Assembly: GCF_024679245.1 (NCBI RefSeq)
Contig: NC_090173.1
Location: 49,392,876 to 49,456,875 of the forward strand
From: Pseudorasbora parva
Taxonomy: Eukaryota; Chordata; Actinopteri; Cypriniformes; Gobionidae
DNA length: 64,000 bases
Direction: 5' to 3'
Part shown: positions 12,349 through 25,600 of the stretch, one piece after another
How the letters are laid out: each line of letters starts with the position of its first letter
How positions within the stretch are numbered: the first letter of the stretch is position 1
Position numbers and translations under genes: made by a program
Notes under the pieces: generated by a model
What the model saw: the letters and a program-made list of their open reading frames with translations, nothing else
What the model was told of the DNA's origin: nothing
Databases searched by the model: none

Positions 12349-13095
12349 ATATATACTGGTCAAAAGTTTGGAAAGAAGTCTGCTCATCAAGCCTTCATTT
12401 GTCTAATAAAAATATGGTAACATTGTAAAATATTATGATTTAAAATAATGGTTTTCGGTTTTAATATACTTTAAAATATAATGTATTGATATGATCAAAA
12501 GCATCAGCATTCAGCATCATTACTCCAGTCAGTTACATGATCCTTCAGAAATCTCTCTATGATGATTTGATACTCAGTTATTATCAGTGTTGTAAACTTG
12601 AAGCTTAATGTTTTTTTTGGAACCTGTGATACTTTTTTCAGGATTCATTGATGAATAAAAAGTTTAAAAGAACAGCATTTATTCAAAATATAAATCTTTT
12701 CTAACAATATACATCTTTACTATATCTTTTTCTCTATTTAACACAACCTTAGAAATCAAACTTTTGAACAGTAGTGTATATTCTTTGCTGTTCTTTTTTT
12801 TAAAAAAATTGGTCATCAAAAAATATCTATAAAAAGGAATTAAGCAAACCGTTTCCAACATTGATAATAAATCATTGAAATTTGATATCAGAATCATATC
12901 AAACGTTCTGAAGGATCATGTGACACTGAAGACTGGAGTAAGGATGCTGTAAAATCAGCTTTGATCACAGGAAAAAATCATATTTTAAAGTGTATTAAAA
13001 TAGAAATCCATTATATTAATTTCTGTATTTTGATTAAATAATCGCAGGCTTGATGAGCATAATTCTTTCAAAAACATTAAAAATAGAACTGTTTC
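12349..13095. mobile_element. Long foldback MITE ending in TGGTCAAAAGTTTGGA
   Basis: The left half (12349-12560) and right half (12895-13090) are inverted near-copies: CATCAAGCC at the left against GGCTTGATGAGCA at the right, and GATCCTTCAGAA against TTCTGAAGGATCATG. It is AT-rich throughout with no coding content. Fragments of the same family occur near 35840-35960, 41420-41530 and 43845-43945. Confidence 0.65.
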
Positions 13096-13125
13096 CAGTT
13101 AAAGATTCATTTTTCCAAAAAGATG

Positions 13126-16100
13126 ACATCATCGTGTGATTTTAATTGTTGGATGCAGTTGAGAAGGACCTCCGAGGTGGGACAGGCCAAAAATCTCCTT
13201 TTTGACTTTTGATGGATTTAAAATTAGCTATTTTTATCCTGTGTTCATGTTATGACATTGTCATAGTTTTTACAACAAATAATTTGCTATATTGTGGAGA
13301 TGGAAATGCTTACAGCAAATTATACATGGGACATTTGAACTTAATTGGAAAATACATTTTTAATTAAGAACTACCGGTATAATAATGTCGTCTTTACTGA
13401 CTTCTGCTTTTTTCTTATTAGTTGCCCCATGTTCTGGAGGCAAATTAGTGAGCAAACCAACAAGACTTGAAATACTGTGAAGACGACCAGAATGTTCTGG
13501 ACATTGCAGGTGTCCATTTGAGGACAATGCCTTTAACCCTTTATTTCCCAGAGACTGCTGTTTCTCTGTATAGCTCTATTCTTTCAAAGGTCAGTAAAAA
13601 GCTGCAGTGATGTCAATCAAAATGACATGTCAGAGAGATAGGCCTCACGCCTGGCCAAGGCAGACAGTCCAGCTGAAAGCCTCCGATCTGATTAGCATCT
13701 TTCAGTCCGGTGTGAACCATTCAAAGCAATATGAGCCATCTCTGGAAAACCAACACTCTTATATAAGAAATTTGCAACCCTAAATTAGCATGATATTTGC
13801 CTGTGATGCAGTTTGGATCCAGGTTGTGAATCACGTTTTTACTAAACAAACGCATCTAACTTGCGTATCTGTGCGCGGTTCTTGAAGAAAACTGATTAAA
13901 TTTGGTCCTCAAATTCAGTTCATGTCCTTAACGGACTGCGCCTGAAATTGAATCGACCCCCCACCCTGACCTTCACTCCCACCTCCTTTCCTTCTTCCTT
14001 GGCATCTTCTTTCCTGACTCAATGTTTGCTTTGGTTGAAAGCTCCTTATGTGCAGATTGTCTTTCTTGCGCCTTGTGCCCCTCAATCTCATAACTAAGCT
14101 GTTTTATGAAGGATTCACAAAATGCCAGAGAGCTGGTTTATTGGTTTATTATTTCTCAGATCCATCAGTGTGAGAGTATTCCTTCACCTTTTCCTAAAAG
14201 AGGGAATTTGTATTTGTATAGCACTTGACTGTGCTCCAAACGATACTGCCTAACCCCTGTCTTACTGCCTCCTAATAATATTACATCACAAGTGACTGTA
14301 GTGAATGTGTAGTTTTGACAAAGTTTCCTTAGATTTCATGCAAAATACATTAAAACTCAGACTGAAAGAGTTTGTATGTATTTTAGATCACTTTAAGAGA
14401 CCTTTCCAAATTCCCTATACAATCCATAGCATATGCATAATTGAGTCTGGTGACTGCCCAATGCTCGATCTGAGTGTGAGAGTGAAACAGGCCTCCAGAG
14501 AAAGAAAGTGTATTGACTGCATTTGAGGTAAACACACATGCAGATAGAACAGGGTATACTTTGTTTATACATGCAGTCACTCTGCTGTTAATGAATGATT
14601 TTGTAGTGAAAGTCTCACTGGGAATTCTGCCTTAAAGTACGTAGAAGCTCATTGAGCTCACAGCTGGCTTAAACATACCTCTCTCCCCAGTCTCTCTTTC
14701 TGCTTCAACAAGCTTCAAAAATACAACACGGAGGAGAATGACGACAAACGACGCCTACAATTCAAGTAACAGGAATAGAACTTTTACCTACGAATCTTTT
14801 AAAAGTCGTCATCAATTCACACCTACTTTGTAGCACTGTGGAAGTAAGTTTGAGACACATAGCCGTAGATTTTGACTCATTCTGGGAACGAGCCAGTCCA
14901 TGCTGGTACACTCATGGTAAGTTCTACAATAAGGGTATCTTTGTCATTATTTGGTACCCCAGGAGACGAATTCTGCCCTCTCAGCAGACCTAGAAAACTC
15001 ACTGTACCTTTTAGACCACGCTCTCAAAAGATCTCTAGCTGTGTCAGCAACATAGCCACACACAAGTCTTTAATCAGCTGCACACAGTGGATCTGTCATG
15101 CAATATGTTCAAGCACAATTGATCTGAATGCCAATGATTTTACAAAAATTGGAACGAATTTAATGTGGGATTACATATTAATTCACCACATAATATTGTG
15201 TAGCTGCAATAATGTGTGAAAGGGAAAGCAAGATCCAACATGTCACTTGCTCACTCTGGCCAGCTTGTACATTTCAACACATACTGTATGCATTTTTAAA
15301 AGCTTAAAGCATAGATCCCGAGTGGTCTTATTTGGGTCACTGTGTAAACAAGCAGAGCAGCAAACAAGCAAAACTGAAGCAGTAGTGGATGGTGGGGCCT
15401 CTTGGGAAGGTGCTAAGAGGGGAGCACGTTGCTCTTGGGCCTGATGGCCTCAGACAGTGCACTAGTGAGATGAATAATGTGTGTGTCTGATGGGACTGGC
15501 TGGCCATCCCTCGACAGGCCTATAGCACTGGAGTGGAGAAATAGAACAGCCTCCATCTATGCCTAAAAAACACACACATGCTACTTTAAACTCACTGCTA
15601 AGAAAAGAACATTACCAGAATATCACATTGCCAATTGTATCAGATTACTGAGCAAAGTTTATAACACTAAAAACAGAATCCTCTAATTGCACATGCATAA
15701 TATTGAATACAATTTATTTTAATAAAACACATCATGAGCCAATAATAAAAAGCTTGGTTTGTTTGTATGCATGGTCCTCGTGAATATGTTTTAAAACCAT
15801 CATATGTATTTGAACGAATAAAAAATAAATAAAATAAATTATAATAATAATAATAATGTAGCTGCACATATCATCACAGAAGATAAAACGATCAAAATGT
15901 GAAATAGTTAGGCTCAGATTCCTAGATTCAATATAATACAATAATGATTGATTGCAGCTGCAGTAAGGGAGAGTCAAATTTTATAGTGCTCAATGATTTA
16001 ATTTTATGAATGATGTGTATATTCTAATATGATTTGTTTTAGGACAAATACATCAATTAATTCAATTTAACTGAATGAGAATGATCACTGATAAGAAAAC

Positions 16101-16153
16101 GAAGCCACTAAGCACAGCCTCTCTCTTTCTATTTTTTCTCTGTCTTTCCACAG
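13126..16153. other. Intron immediately upstream of the main rai1 coding exon
   Basis: No coding exon was found. The last 60 bases show a pyrimidine tract and the acceptor TCCACAG ending at 16153. An (AAT)n run lies at about 15840-15857. Confidence 0.5.
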
Positions 16154-16171
16154 AGCCCCCTAGCCGAAGTC

Positions 16172-19100
16172 ATGCAGTCCTTCAGAGAACGGAGTGGTTT
16201 CCATGGCAACCAGCACTGCTACCAGCAGGAACCCCAAGAATTATCGCGCCTTGAAAGTTATAGACATCATCACAGCCAGTCCAGACAGGGCTATGAGCCA
16301 CACTCACTAGCTGCTGCAGGGATGTCAACTGCGGGAGCAGGTTCTAAGGACTGTTATGGACAGCAGACCTATCCCCTCTACACCAGCGCTACTCAGACTA
16401 AAAAACCTTATAGAGGAGCCAAAACTCCAAACCAGCACCTGCAGGCTGGCTACAGCAATCACATGGGCCCTGGATACACAGCCCAGTATATTAGTGAAGG
16501 TCACTTGCAGCAAAAATGGGATGAGTCAGCTCAGATGACCCAATTTGAACAGGACATGGTGGGACGGCTAGAGTCTGGGGTCAGTGGGTCATCCCAGTAC
16601 CTAGAGCAGAACATGCTAGCCATCTCTCAAAGTCAGTGCCATCTCCCCTCCCAGTCCTCAACCTATACAAGTTCCCATCAACAGGGCCTCCCACCCAATC
16701 CAACGCCATCCCCTTTAATGTATCCACAGGGCCACCTCCATTTCCCTCAGCACTCGCAGCCCCCTTCTTCATCTTCGTCATCTTACATGGAGAAATGTAA
16801 TACAATGCCACATGGTTACAAAGGCTATGGTATACCAACTAATGCACAGTATGGAAGACAACTCAGCAATCACAACAGTCTAAAGCAGAGTGGATACAGG
16901 CCTCAGAATAATTATGGTTATCAACAAACTCCCTCAAGATCTGGATTTGAACAAGGCTCCTTGCAAGGAATGCCTGGTACACAGGAGAACCTTCAGAAAT
17001 TCCAGCACTACAATCAGCCCCAGCAAAACTACTGCATAACAGATATTTCTGTAAGGTCACCAGAACAATACTACCAGACCTGCAGTCCAAGTTCCAGTCA
17101 TTCTCCTGCAAGGTCTGTGGGAAGATCTCCCTCATATAACTCTACACCATCTCCCTTAATGCCAAATCCTGACTCATTCCAATATGGCCAACCTCCTATC
17201 AACCCTGCAGCTTCCTCGTCCACAACTTTGCAAGACCAAAACATGCTGATGCCCCCTAACACCCATTCATCACCCAGTGTGAACCACCAGTCCCAGAGCT
17301 ATTCTGGAACCATGAAAGAACGATTCTCTGAAAAACTCCTGTCCAATCCTAGTTTATGGAGCCTCAATGCCCTGACATCTCAGGTTGAAAACATCTCCAA
17401 CAATGTTCAGCAGCTGCTGCTGTCAGAGGCTCTTATGGCTAGCAAAAAGACTGGCAAGCGAAACCATCCAAAAAAGGGAGAGGACTATAGAGGTCAGTTA
17501 AAAGGTATGGAAGAGTCATCTTGTTCTGAGAACCAACATGGTCCTCCTCCATCTGATGCTTATAGCACCCCGAGGTCCATGACAGCAGAACTACAGGAGG
17601 GAGGATACTCTAGCAGCACTGAGGACCAGATGGACAGGAGTTATTACTATTTTGGTCAGGAAAAAGGTCAAGCACACACCCAGACACACTCACGTCTCAG
17701 CCTTGACACAGCGTCTACTTGTTCCTTAAACTCAGCTGACGATGTATCTGTTAGGTCAGGTGACTCAGTTCGAAGTCTCCAGAGTGTAGCCTCTGAAGAT
17801 AATCTCAACTGTGACCCCAGAGTACAGAGAATATTGACTGGAGAAGAGCCCAATAGCTCTCTTCATTGCATTAGAGATGAGAGGTCTCCAATCAGTGTAA
17901 CAGCTCCAAGTCCTATGAAACAAGAGAGTAATTCACCACCAGACATAAAGTGTTCAGAGAGTACTCTAAAGGAAAACTTTGAGGAGTCGGCATGGACTGA
18001 GAGGATGGCTGATGAAGAAGAAATTGGACAAAGAAAGCTGTCTGCAGACCATGAGTGCAAAGGAGAGGTCACTGAAAAGCAAGAGAAGTGGCTGGAGGAT
18101 GAGAAAAGTCCTTCAATTTTTCATAAAATAAATAAAGCAGTATTAGATGAAGGTTACTCCTATGAAACAGAAGCAAATATCTACCAAGGTCTAGAAAACA
18201 AATACAGTTTAGATAAAGAAAACTCAGAAGAAATTGACTGTTTTTCTGAACTTAATCACAAATGTAATGAAGGCACAGAAATAAAGTCAGAACATTTAAA
18301 ATCAGAACCACAGACCAATGTTGAAATGCTTGTGAAAACATCACCCAACAATTGTGCCACTGATCTGTATTTGCCAGAGAATGAAGAAAATTCAAAGAGT
18401 GAGAATTCTATGGATAGCCTAACATGCACTGAGGGACCAGTGGACACCCTTGAGGAGCAGCCGTCTGTCCTCTCCCATAATTCCACTGAGGTGAGAGATG
18501 AAAAGGAGAATCTGACAACCTCAGAGGAGGTCATTAATAATAGAGCAAGTACATTTGAGGAGATGGGAAACATGCCGCAAGTCAACACAGAACCAGCAGA
18601 AAGCTTTGCCCAGGACGCACCACACAGGAGCTGCGAAAGGAGGTCAGCCATATGTGACATTGCAACTCAGCCTCACACTGCCAAGAGTGGCTTCTCAGCT
18701 CTCAATGAGAAAACAACACCTTTGGCTCAGGCTAGGGATCATCACATCGATCGTAGTGATGCAAAGGTACTGGAGCCTGACTCTCCTCAGTTGCCAGGCA
18801 AGTCAATACTGCACTCTGCACCATCTTGGGCAGACACCCCACCCTCTCCCAAGAAAGGGGATGAGGATATGGAACCAGGGATAAGCTGTCCAAGTGCAGT
18901 GACTCCCTCAGCCAAACCAGAGCCTTTGGCCCCATCAGCACATACGAGAATGTTTGGTAAAAAACATGCACGGGGCAGGAGGAGAATAATGCATTCAAGT
19001 GTAGGAATCAGAAGGCAGCTGAGTGTAGAAGGAGACAGTGCTCCACCCTCTGCCCAAAATCCCAGTATGCCCTCCAGCAAAAGCGCCCTTATTCCTGATC

Positions 19101-21886
19101 AGATGGAAACTGCTCACCAGAATATTAGCAGTCAAACACAGAAACTAGTGACAGAGAGTTTACCGTCGCGGATGTGCACTCGCTCTTATGGTTCACAAAG
19201 TAGCCCAAAGGTCTGCCCTCAAGAGAGAAGGAAACCAGGTTCAAAACCTGGTCCAAAACCAGGTTCAAAACTAGGTGTGAAGCCAGGCCCAAAACCAGGT
19301 CCAAAAGCTGGTCCAAAATCAAATATAAAACCTGGTCCAAAGCCTTGTCCAAAACCTATTTCAAAACCTGGTCCAAAATCAGGTCCTAAACATGATATTG
19401 TGCCTAATGTAAAACCTGGTCCCAAACAAAGTTTAAAAAGCACAGGGTCTACAGAAAATGCAAAGCCTGGTCCAAAACCTGGTGTAAAGTCAGGTCATAA
19501 ACCTGGTCCAAAACCTGGTTCTAAACAAGGCTTAAAGCCTGTGGCTTTACCAGAAGACACACTTGTTCCAAATCCAACTCAAGCCACCACAGAGTCAAAG
19601 CCAATTGAGGGGTCAGTACCTAAAGGTCCAGGTCGACCAAGAGCAATCACCTCTAAGATAAAATCAATTAAACAAGATGAAAATATTCAGATTACAAAAG
19701 ACCATACAAAGGAAACACAAGAACTTATTTTGCAAGATGTGAGCACAGCATTAACTATGGACACACGTGTTGGTGTGGTGGACACCACTAAGGATGAAAT
19801 TGTGTGTTCCACTTTGGAGACGAATCTAGAAAGCAGTTGTGTAAGGTCTTTAACAAGAGATCGAAAGTCCATGGTGCTTAGATCACGAAAACAAACAAAA
19901 GAAAAGCTGACTAAGGATAAAGAGCAAGAGAGTGACAAATCAACTGAGACACCTTCAGCAATGCTCGTACACTCACAAATACAGAATGTTACTGTTGATC
20001 CATCATGTAAGACAGAATCTTCAAATCTTGAATTACCCAAGCAGAAGGGTGTCTCTAAAGATTTAGTTCAACAACCGAAAGAAGAGATAGTTTCCATCAA
20101 AAGAAAATCCAGTTTACCATCATCAGACACCAAAAAGAGGAAGAAAGGTATGCTAGAGTGTCAGGTAAAGACACAGGAGCCTCCATTAGATACAGTCACA
20201 GGAGTCTGTATTGCAAAGGGGAAGCGAAAGAGAGGACAACATTTGCAAGCAGAATCTATAAGCACCACTGTAACCACTGATAACCCTCCCACTGATGACA
20301 TAAGTGACATGCCTTCTGTACCTCCTCAATGTCCCACTAAAACCAAATATTTGCCTCCCCGGAAAGGCAGGGGACTTAAATATGAGGCAATGGTTCAGAA
20401 AATCACATCCCCAGGGTCCAAAAAGCAACCTTTAAATATTCAACCAGATATTGTACCAGACGAATCAACATCAAAACCAGTGCCACAGTTATCAGAGCCG
20501 AAAGAGACAGTGAACGTCCCTGAGGTGACTCACGTGGAGGGCAAAAATACAATAAGTACACAAGAGACTCAAAACACAGGAATTCAAACTCCAAGGAAGA
20601 AGAGGAGAAAGTGGGCCACTGTAGAGAGCAGTGATGCACCAGATGTAGCTCTGGAGGCCGGTAGCCTAGTTATCAACACACCAAGGCTAGCCAAACAGAG
20701 AGCCATTAAAAACAACCACGAGATGCATCTGAAGCAGCGGAAGAGGAGAAGAAAAGGCACTGAACCACAAGAAAGCATCCCCAATGCAGAGCAACAGGAG
20801 CCTAACCAGACTCATATATTACCCCCACCTCCACCCTCCTTCTCTTTACCAGAAACAGGTGAACAGACACAGCATGAGGAGCCACCAACAGAATTAAGCT
20901 TACCACTAATAAAACCCAAACGAGGCAGACGGCCATCACTCAAAAGGAAACAGGAGGAACTCTCAAGTCAAACAGAAGATGACAATGTAAAGGAGAAAAA
21001 AAAGGCCGGCCCGAAAAAAAAGGTTCTGAATGTCCTCAAAGTTGTAGTGAAGAGACCTAAGATCAAGACACAATGCAGCAATGATCTACCCCCAACAGTG
21101 AAGGGGACACTATCAGACTTGCATCCGGCACTAGGCGATGGCAAATGTTCTTTCAGACCATACGTACACATTGACAGCTCTTTGGATCTAGCATCTCTTT
21201 GTACCATAATCAACAGGCCTGAGGAAGAGCAGATGCTCAGCCAGGCAAGAAAAAAGTGTGCAGCTAAAATGAAAAATCTAGTCACAGTTACCAAGGCAGT
21301 ATCAAACTCCTCAGTAATGCTCCAGGGGCCCTTAGTTAACAAAAGCCTAATTGAAAGGTGTCTAACGTGCTGCCTATGTGGAAAGCCAGCAAATTACAGA
21401 GAGCTTGGGGACCTGTGCGGCCCCTATTATCCTGAGGACGGCATACCACGAAAAATGCTGTCTTCAACACACAGGAATGATTTCAGGCAAAACAGCAACT
21501 GTGCAAATGAGACAGAGGTCAGCTACATTGCAGAGCAAATCAACTCACAGAGTGCATGTGCGAAGGACTCCTCTCAGGATAGTGCAAATGAAGGACACAG
21601 TGGTCATCCCAGGAGAGGGAAAAGGGCAATTAGAGCATCGTTAAGAACCCGCCCCACCTTGCGGATGAGATTCAAAAGACTGCTGCTGTTGCAGAACAGA
21701 CTTAGTGGAGCTTCTCCCCCTGCTGGCGAGGAGGGCAGTGGAACCACTCTGCAGAGATTGCAGATGGAGGCTGAGGCGAAAGAGCACTGGGCTCATGAAG
21801 CTTGTGCTGTCTGGACCACAGGCATAATTCTGGTAGCAGGCAAACTCTTTGGGCTGAAGGAGGCTGTTCAGAAATCTGCAAATGCA
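16172..21886 (+). CDS. rai1: rai1 main coding exon (residues 1-1905)
   Basis: The exon opens at 16154 after a CAG acceptor and the start codon is at 16172; MQSFRER at the N terminus matches the RAI1 family. Recognisable family blocks: EQYYQ...SHSPARSVGRSPSY (about residues 300-325), LTSQVENISN-VQQLLL (about 400-417), RMCTRS (about 1000), MVLRSR (about 1233), LPPRKGRGLKYEAMVQKI (about 1394), and the cysteine-rich CCLCGKPAN / DLCGPYYPED segment (about 1731-1755), followed by HWAHEACAVW (about 1872), which starts the C-terminal zinc finger. Residues 1021-1124 form a Gly-Pro-Lys repeat that I do not recall in mammalian RAI1. The donor is GTAAGT at 21887, in phase 0; reading through it adds only SV and a stop, so the intron is real. 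Confidence 0.97.
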
Positions 21887-24133
21887 GTAAGTGTTTAATT
21901 TATATTAAACACTCTACATTAAAGGGTTAGTTCACCCAAAAATGAAATTGATGTCATTAATGTCTCACCCTAATGTCGTTCCACACCTGTAAGACCTCCG
22001 TTCATCTTCAGAACACAGTTTAAGATATTTTTATATTTAGTCCGAGAGCATATGTAAGTGTATGCACACTATACTGTCCATGTCCAGAAAGGGAATAAAA
22101 ACATCATCAGTAAGTAAGTTAATTAGTCCATAAGTAGTCCATATGTGACATCAGTAAGTTAATTAGAATCTCTTGAAGCATCGAAAATAAATTTTGGTCC
22201 AAAAATAACAAAAACTACGACTTTATTCAACATTGTCTTCGCTTCCATGTTTGTTTACAAACCTCAAATGAAGATTCAAACGGTTATGAATCAGTGTATT
22301 GATTCATGATTCAGATCACGTGTCAAACTGCTGAAATCACGTGACATTGGCGATCCAAATCATGAATCAATACTCTGATTCATAACCGTTTTCATTTTTA
22401 TTTGAGGACTGTCGTAATTTTCGGACCAAAATGTATTTTTGATGCTTCAAGAGATTCTAATTAACCAACTGATGTCACTTATGAACAACTTTGATGATGT
22501 TTTTATTCCCTTTCTGGACATGGACAGTATAGTGTGCATACACTTTCACGAAGGAACAGAAAATCTCTTGGACTAATATAAAATATCTTAAACTGTGTTC
22601 TGAAGATGAACAGAGGTCTTATGGGTGTGGAACGACATTAGAGTCATTAATGAGATTCATTTGGGAGAACTTACCCTTTAATAGCTTAACATATACTGTT
22701 TAGAAAAGAGACAATAGCACATCTCAGAACATGTTTGGAATAGCATATTCAGAAATAGCTATAGCATATTGTACCCCACCATGATTCAACTGGAAACAAA
22801 ATCAAGTGTAATATCCATGACTTCTTTCTATACACTGATAAATGTATTCAGTGATGTAACCGGTGTTGCGGCTGAATATCGTGTAACTCCTGTAACACTG
22901 TCTAGCGTTGCAAGCTTAAATTATAATAATAATATACTTTGAGTCTAGTAGGTATACAATTATATCAATTATACTATATTATCTGTAACTTGTGGCGGCT
23001 CAGAGAGCTGTAAAGGAAAGAGACAATATTTTAGAGAGAAGCTCCTCAGGTTTTCTGTTTCATCACAGAAATGCTCCAGGTGCCAAGGTGAAGGAGCTTC
23101 CATCTGCTGCAGCTGGAAGAGCTGCACTCAGAGATACCATTATGTCTGCGCCAGAGAGACGGGTAAGAGTTCTGACATTTTGAAATGTGCTGTTTGTTTG
23201 TCTACTGTCCATCCAATGATTCCACCCTCCACTCCACATGAAGCTCTGTCTAGAAACTAAACGGGGTTTGCAAGCATATATAATAGTCCTATTTGTCTCA
23301 CAAACCATACTTTAAACTATCAACTTAAGACATGACAGGAAGTTTCTGACCAACAGGTAAAAAAGAACCAATTATAGTTTTGCTGTGAAGTTTAGCTGTA
23401 AAATCTTACATTTTAAAATCTTACAATGGTGTTTACAGAATATTTTTTCTATGAGGTACTTCACTTAATTAACCTCTTTTACTTCAGGCAAAAATTATGA
23501 GATCTAGTTTACCTACTAAAATCCTTGTTACTATTTATTCCTTGGAAGCACTCGTTATAGCTTCATGGGAACTGGCTTGACTGATAATACCCTGTGTACT
23601 CTAACTCCCAGAAGTTGCATAGAATTGGAACTGGCAGTTTTCGTCAGGTTAGGTCTGGAATATATGCACCAGATGGTCCGTGAATGCTCAATGGCATGTC
23701 ATCCAAGGCTGGGAGTAGATTCCCTCCATCATGCATTGCCCTCTGCCAACTAAAATTGTCATTATAGAAAGTGGTGGTTGCATTACTGGAGATGGGTCAA
23801 CTCAGAAACAAAAGGCCAAGCTGACCTTGCTTTGTATTTCCAATGGCATCTAATTTATACCTTCGATTCTTTCCTTTCTTTTCTCTCTATTTTTTCCAGG
23901 CTGCATGTTTCAAGAAGAGACCTTCTCTATTAGGTGTCCGAAACACAAGGTAAGCAGGTGAATTGGTTTTGCACACAGCAAAGGACATCTCTGATCTAAA
24001 AGACACCCCCATTGTACCATGAACTTCAGTGTCCTTGTAATACTCTACCACCTCCACAACAACAACAAGGAGTAACACTAGACAGCAGATCACACAGTTC
24101 CTCATCAGCACCATCTTTCAGGGCAACAGATGA
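16172..24133 (+). CDS. rai1: rai1: retinoic acid induced 1 (gene span, four coding exons)
   Basis: Orthologue of RAI1, the chromatin-associated, dosage-sensitive nuclear regulator altered in Smith-Magenis syndrome. Joining 16172-21886, 23069-23162, 23900-23949 and 24122-24133 gives 1,956 codons plus stop, close to the 1,906 residues of human RAI1. Phases agree at every junction (0, 1, 0). The protein is largely disordered, with Ser/Pro-, Gln- and Lys-rich stretches, and ends in an extended PHD finger built from all four exons; this nucleosome-binding type of domain is shared with TCF20. Introns are 1,182, 737 and 172 bp. The next gene, srebf1, is convergent on the opposite strand, as in mammals. 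Confidence 0.95.
19232..19543 (+). repeat. rai1: In-frame GPKPG repeat within rai1
   Basis: About 104 residues (1021-1124) built from Lys-Pro-Gly-Pro-Lys-Pro-Gly-type units, with ten GPK triplets and degenerate SK/VK/HK variants. The nucleotide unit is CCTGGTCCAAAA-like, indicating replication-slippage expansion while keeping frame. It gives a strongly basic, proline-rich linker. Confidence 0.9.
21923..22677. mobile_element. 755-bp palindromic TTAA MITE in rai1 intron
   Basis: Flanked by TTAA at 21919-21922 and 22678-22681. The left end AGGGTTAGTTCACCCAAA pairs with the right end (AGGGTAAGTTCTCCCAAA on the - strand), and the inverted arms extend to the centre near 22320: CCTCCGTTCATCTTCAGAACACAG at the left is matched at 22590-22620 at the right. 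The TTAA duplication suggests piggyBac- or Kolobok-type mobilisation. No coding content. Confidence 0.88.
23069..23162 (+). CDS. rai1: rai1 coding exon 2 (ePHD cysteines)
   Basis: 94 bp between CATCACAG and GTAAGA. In phase 0 it encodes KCSRCQGEGASICCSW..., containing CxxC, CC and the HYVC motif of a PHD-type finger, matching the RAI1 C-terminal ePHD. Confidence 0.95.
23900..23949 (+). CDS. rai1: rai1 coding exon 3 (ePHD end)
   Basis: 50 bp between TTTTTCCAG and GTAAGC. It completes the split Gly codon and encodes CMFQEETFSIRCPKHK; the final CPKH supplies zinc ligands and matches the ENFSLKCPKHK end of RAI1-type fingers. Confidence 0.95.
24122..24133 (+). CDS. rai1: rai1 probable terminal coding exon (GNR stop)
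   Basis: After the exon 3 donor, the acceptor CATCTTTCAG at 24112-24121 followed by GGCAACAGATGA gives Gly-Asn-Arg-stop in phase 0. Human RAI1 also ends three residues after CPKHK, which supports a three-codon last coding segment. Alternative acceptors nearby (for example after 24179) would give slightly longer tails. Confidence 0.6.
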   Translation, partial: GNR

Positions 24134-25600
24134 GCCCAGAGCATATCTCACCCTTATCTGTCTTCTATTGACTGTGCAGCGCTCTACTGACTGCAGAAGT
24201 TAGTGAAGGGATGTTAATTAGACATTCTAGGCTCTCTCAGTCTTCTTGTTCCCCTTTTGAAGCCACAAACTTTAAAGAGAAGAAAAAAGAAGACATTCAG
24301 AAGTGCTGCTTGGTGATTATTACTGGATGGGGAACATTTTTCACTCAAGGTCTTGGCTCATGCATGAAGCAGAAAGCTATCCAAAAACAAAAACAAAATG
24401 TTTCATTGCTCAAATCAAATATCATGCCGATTCTGCAAATTCCTAAACCTACAAATCAAATTTCTGCATTATTACTCACCTGCATGTACTTGAACCAAGC
24501 AAGGCATTTTTTCCCATATGCTCCGCTCCCATAGCTCGTTGCCCCGCCCTGCAAATCGTAGCTTGAAGATTCTTCAAAATGTTTCCTTCTATGTCCTACT
24601 GAACAAGTTATATAGGCTTAGAACAACGTAATAAGCTCATTTGACAACAATTCTGGCATAACGTTAATTGCTGTGAGCATCTTCTAGTAGTTGATTACCT
24701 GTTCATAAAGTACATTATGATAACAGATAGTTTTGCAATGGCATTGCAAAGGTGTCCAGAGGGGATTTTACAATACTGATATGCAATTGCTTGGAGTTGT
24801 TACGACTTGATTAATTAGATCACTAGATATGATTCATCTATGTCATTGTCCATCAGGCAAAAAATATCTGAACTGATTGGAAAGTAATAACACTCCCCTT
24901 CTCAACAATCCACACCACTTGGGGTATCATTCACATTCGTAAAATGTGGTGGTTTACACGCCACAATTTAATAATTAGGGTTAGTATTAAGAAACATAGG
25001 CCTGGTTTCACAAACGAGGCTTAGATTAAGCCATGATTAAGCTTTAGTTCAATTAGGACATTTATGTAGCTCTTTTTTTTTTTCAAATATTTTTTTTTTC
25101 AATTTTTTTTATTATCAAATAATTATTTTTTTCAAATATTAGTAAGGGTTACCCCCGCTTAGTTTCACATACCTCTTTAATCTTATACCGTTGCATTTGC
25201 TTATGCATTCGCCACCTACAGGCAATCTGTGAACTACAACTGGGGTAGGTCAGGGAGAGAGAAATGAGATAGACTAAACAAGAAAGGCAGAGAAAATGGG
25301 CATAGCAGAAAGAGAGAAAGAGAAATGATATCCAGCAGTAGTACAGCTTCCTGTTGGAGAAGCAAAACCTTGATGGAGATCAAAACACCCCACCCTCCTC
25401 TCTCCAGCTATACCCCTCCCTTCCTTCCTCTTTTCACCCTCCCACGACAAAGCAGGAGGAGAAAAGAATGAGTGAGAAACAGACAGACAAACAGAGCAGA
25501 GGAGAAAGTTCAGAACAAGCAGAGCACACATCAGCAGGGGGATCTAAGGGCTTTGGGTCTCTGGGATGCCAATTTGCCGCTTTAATAAAAGCGAGCGGTA
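24134..25600 (+). other. rai1: Probable rai1 3'UTR and downstream sequence
   Basis: No gene was seen. A poly-A signal AATAAA lies at 25584-25589, but other candidates exist, so the transcript end is uncertain. A repeat-like fragment beginning GGCCTGGTTTCACAAACGAG lies at about 24991-25075, followed by T-rich low complexity to 25140. Confidence 0.3.

Noticed and set aside
16325..21342. Many antisense reading frames within rai1
   Set aside because: Shadows of the rai1 coding exon; several lack independent features and match no family.
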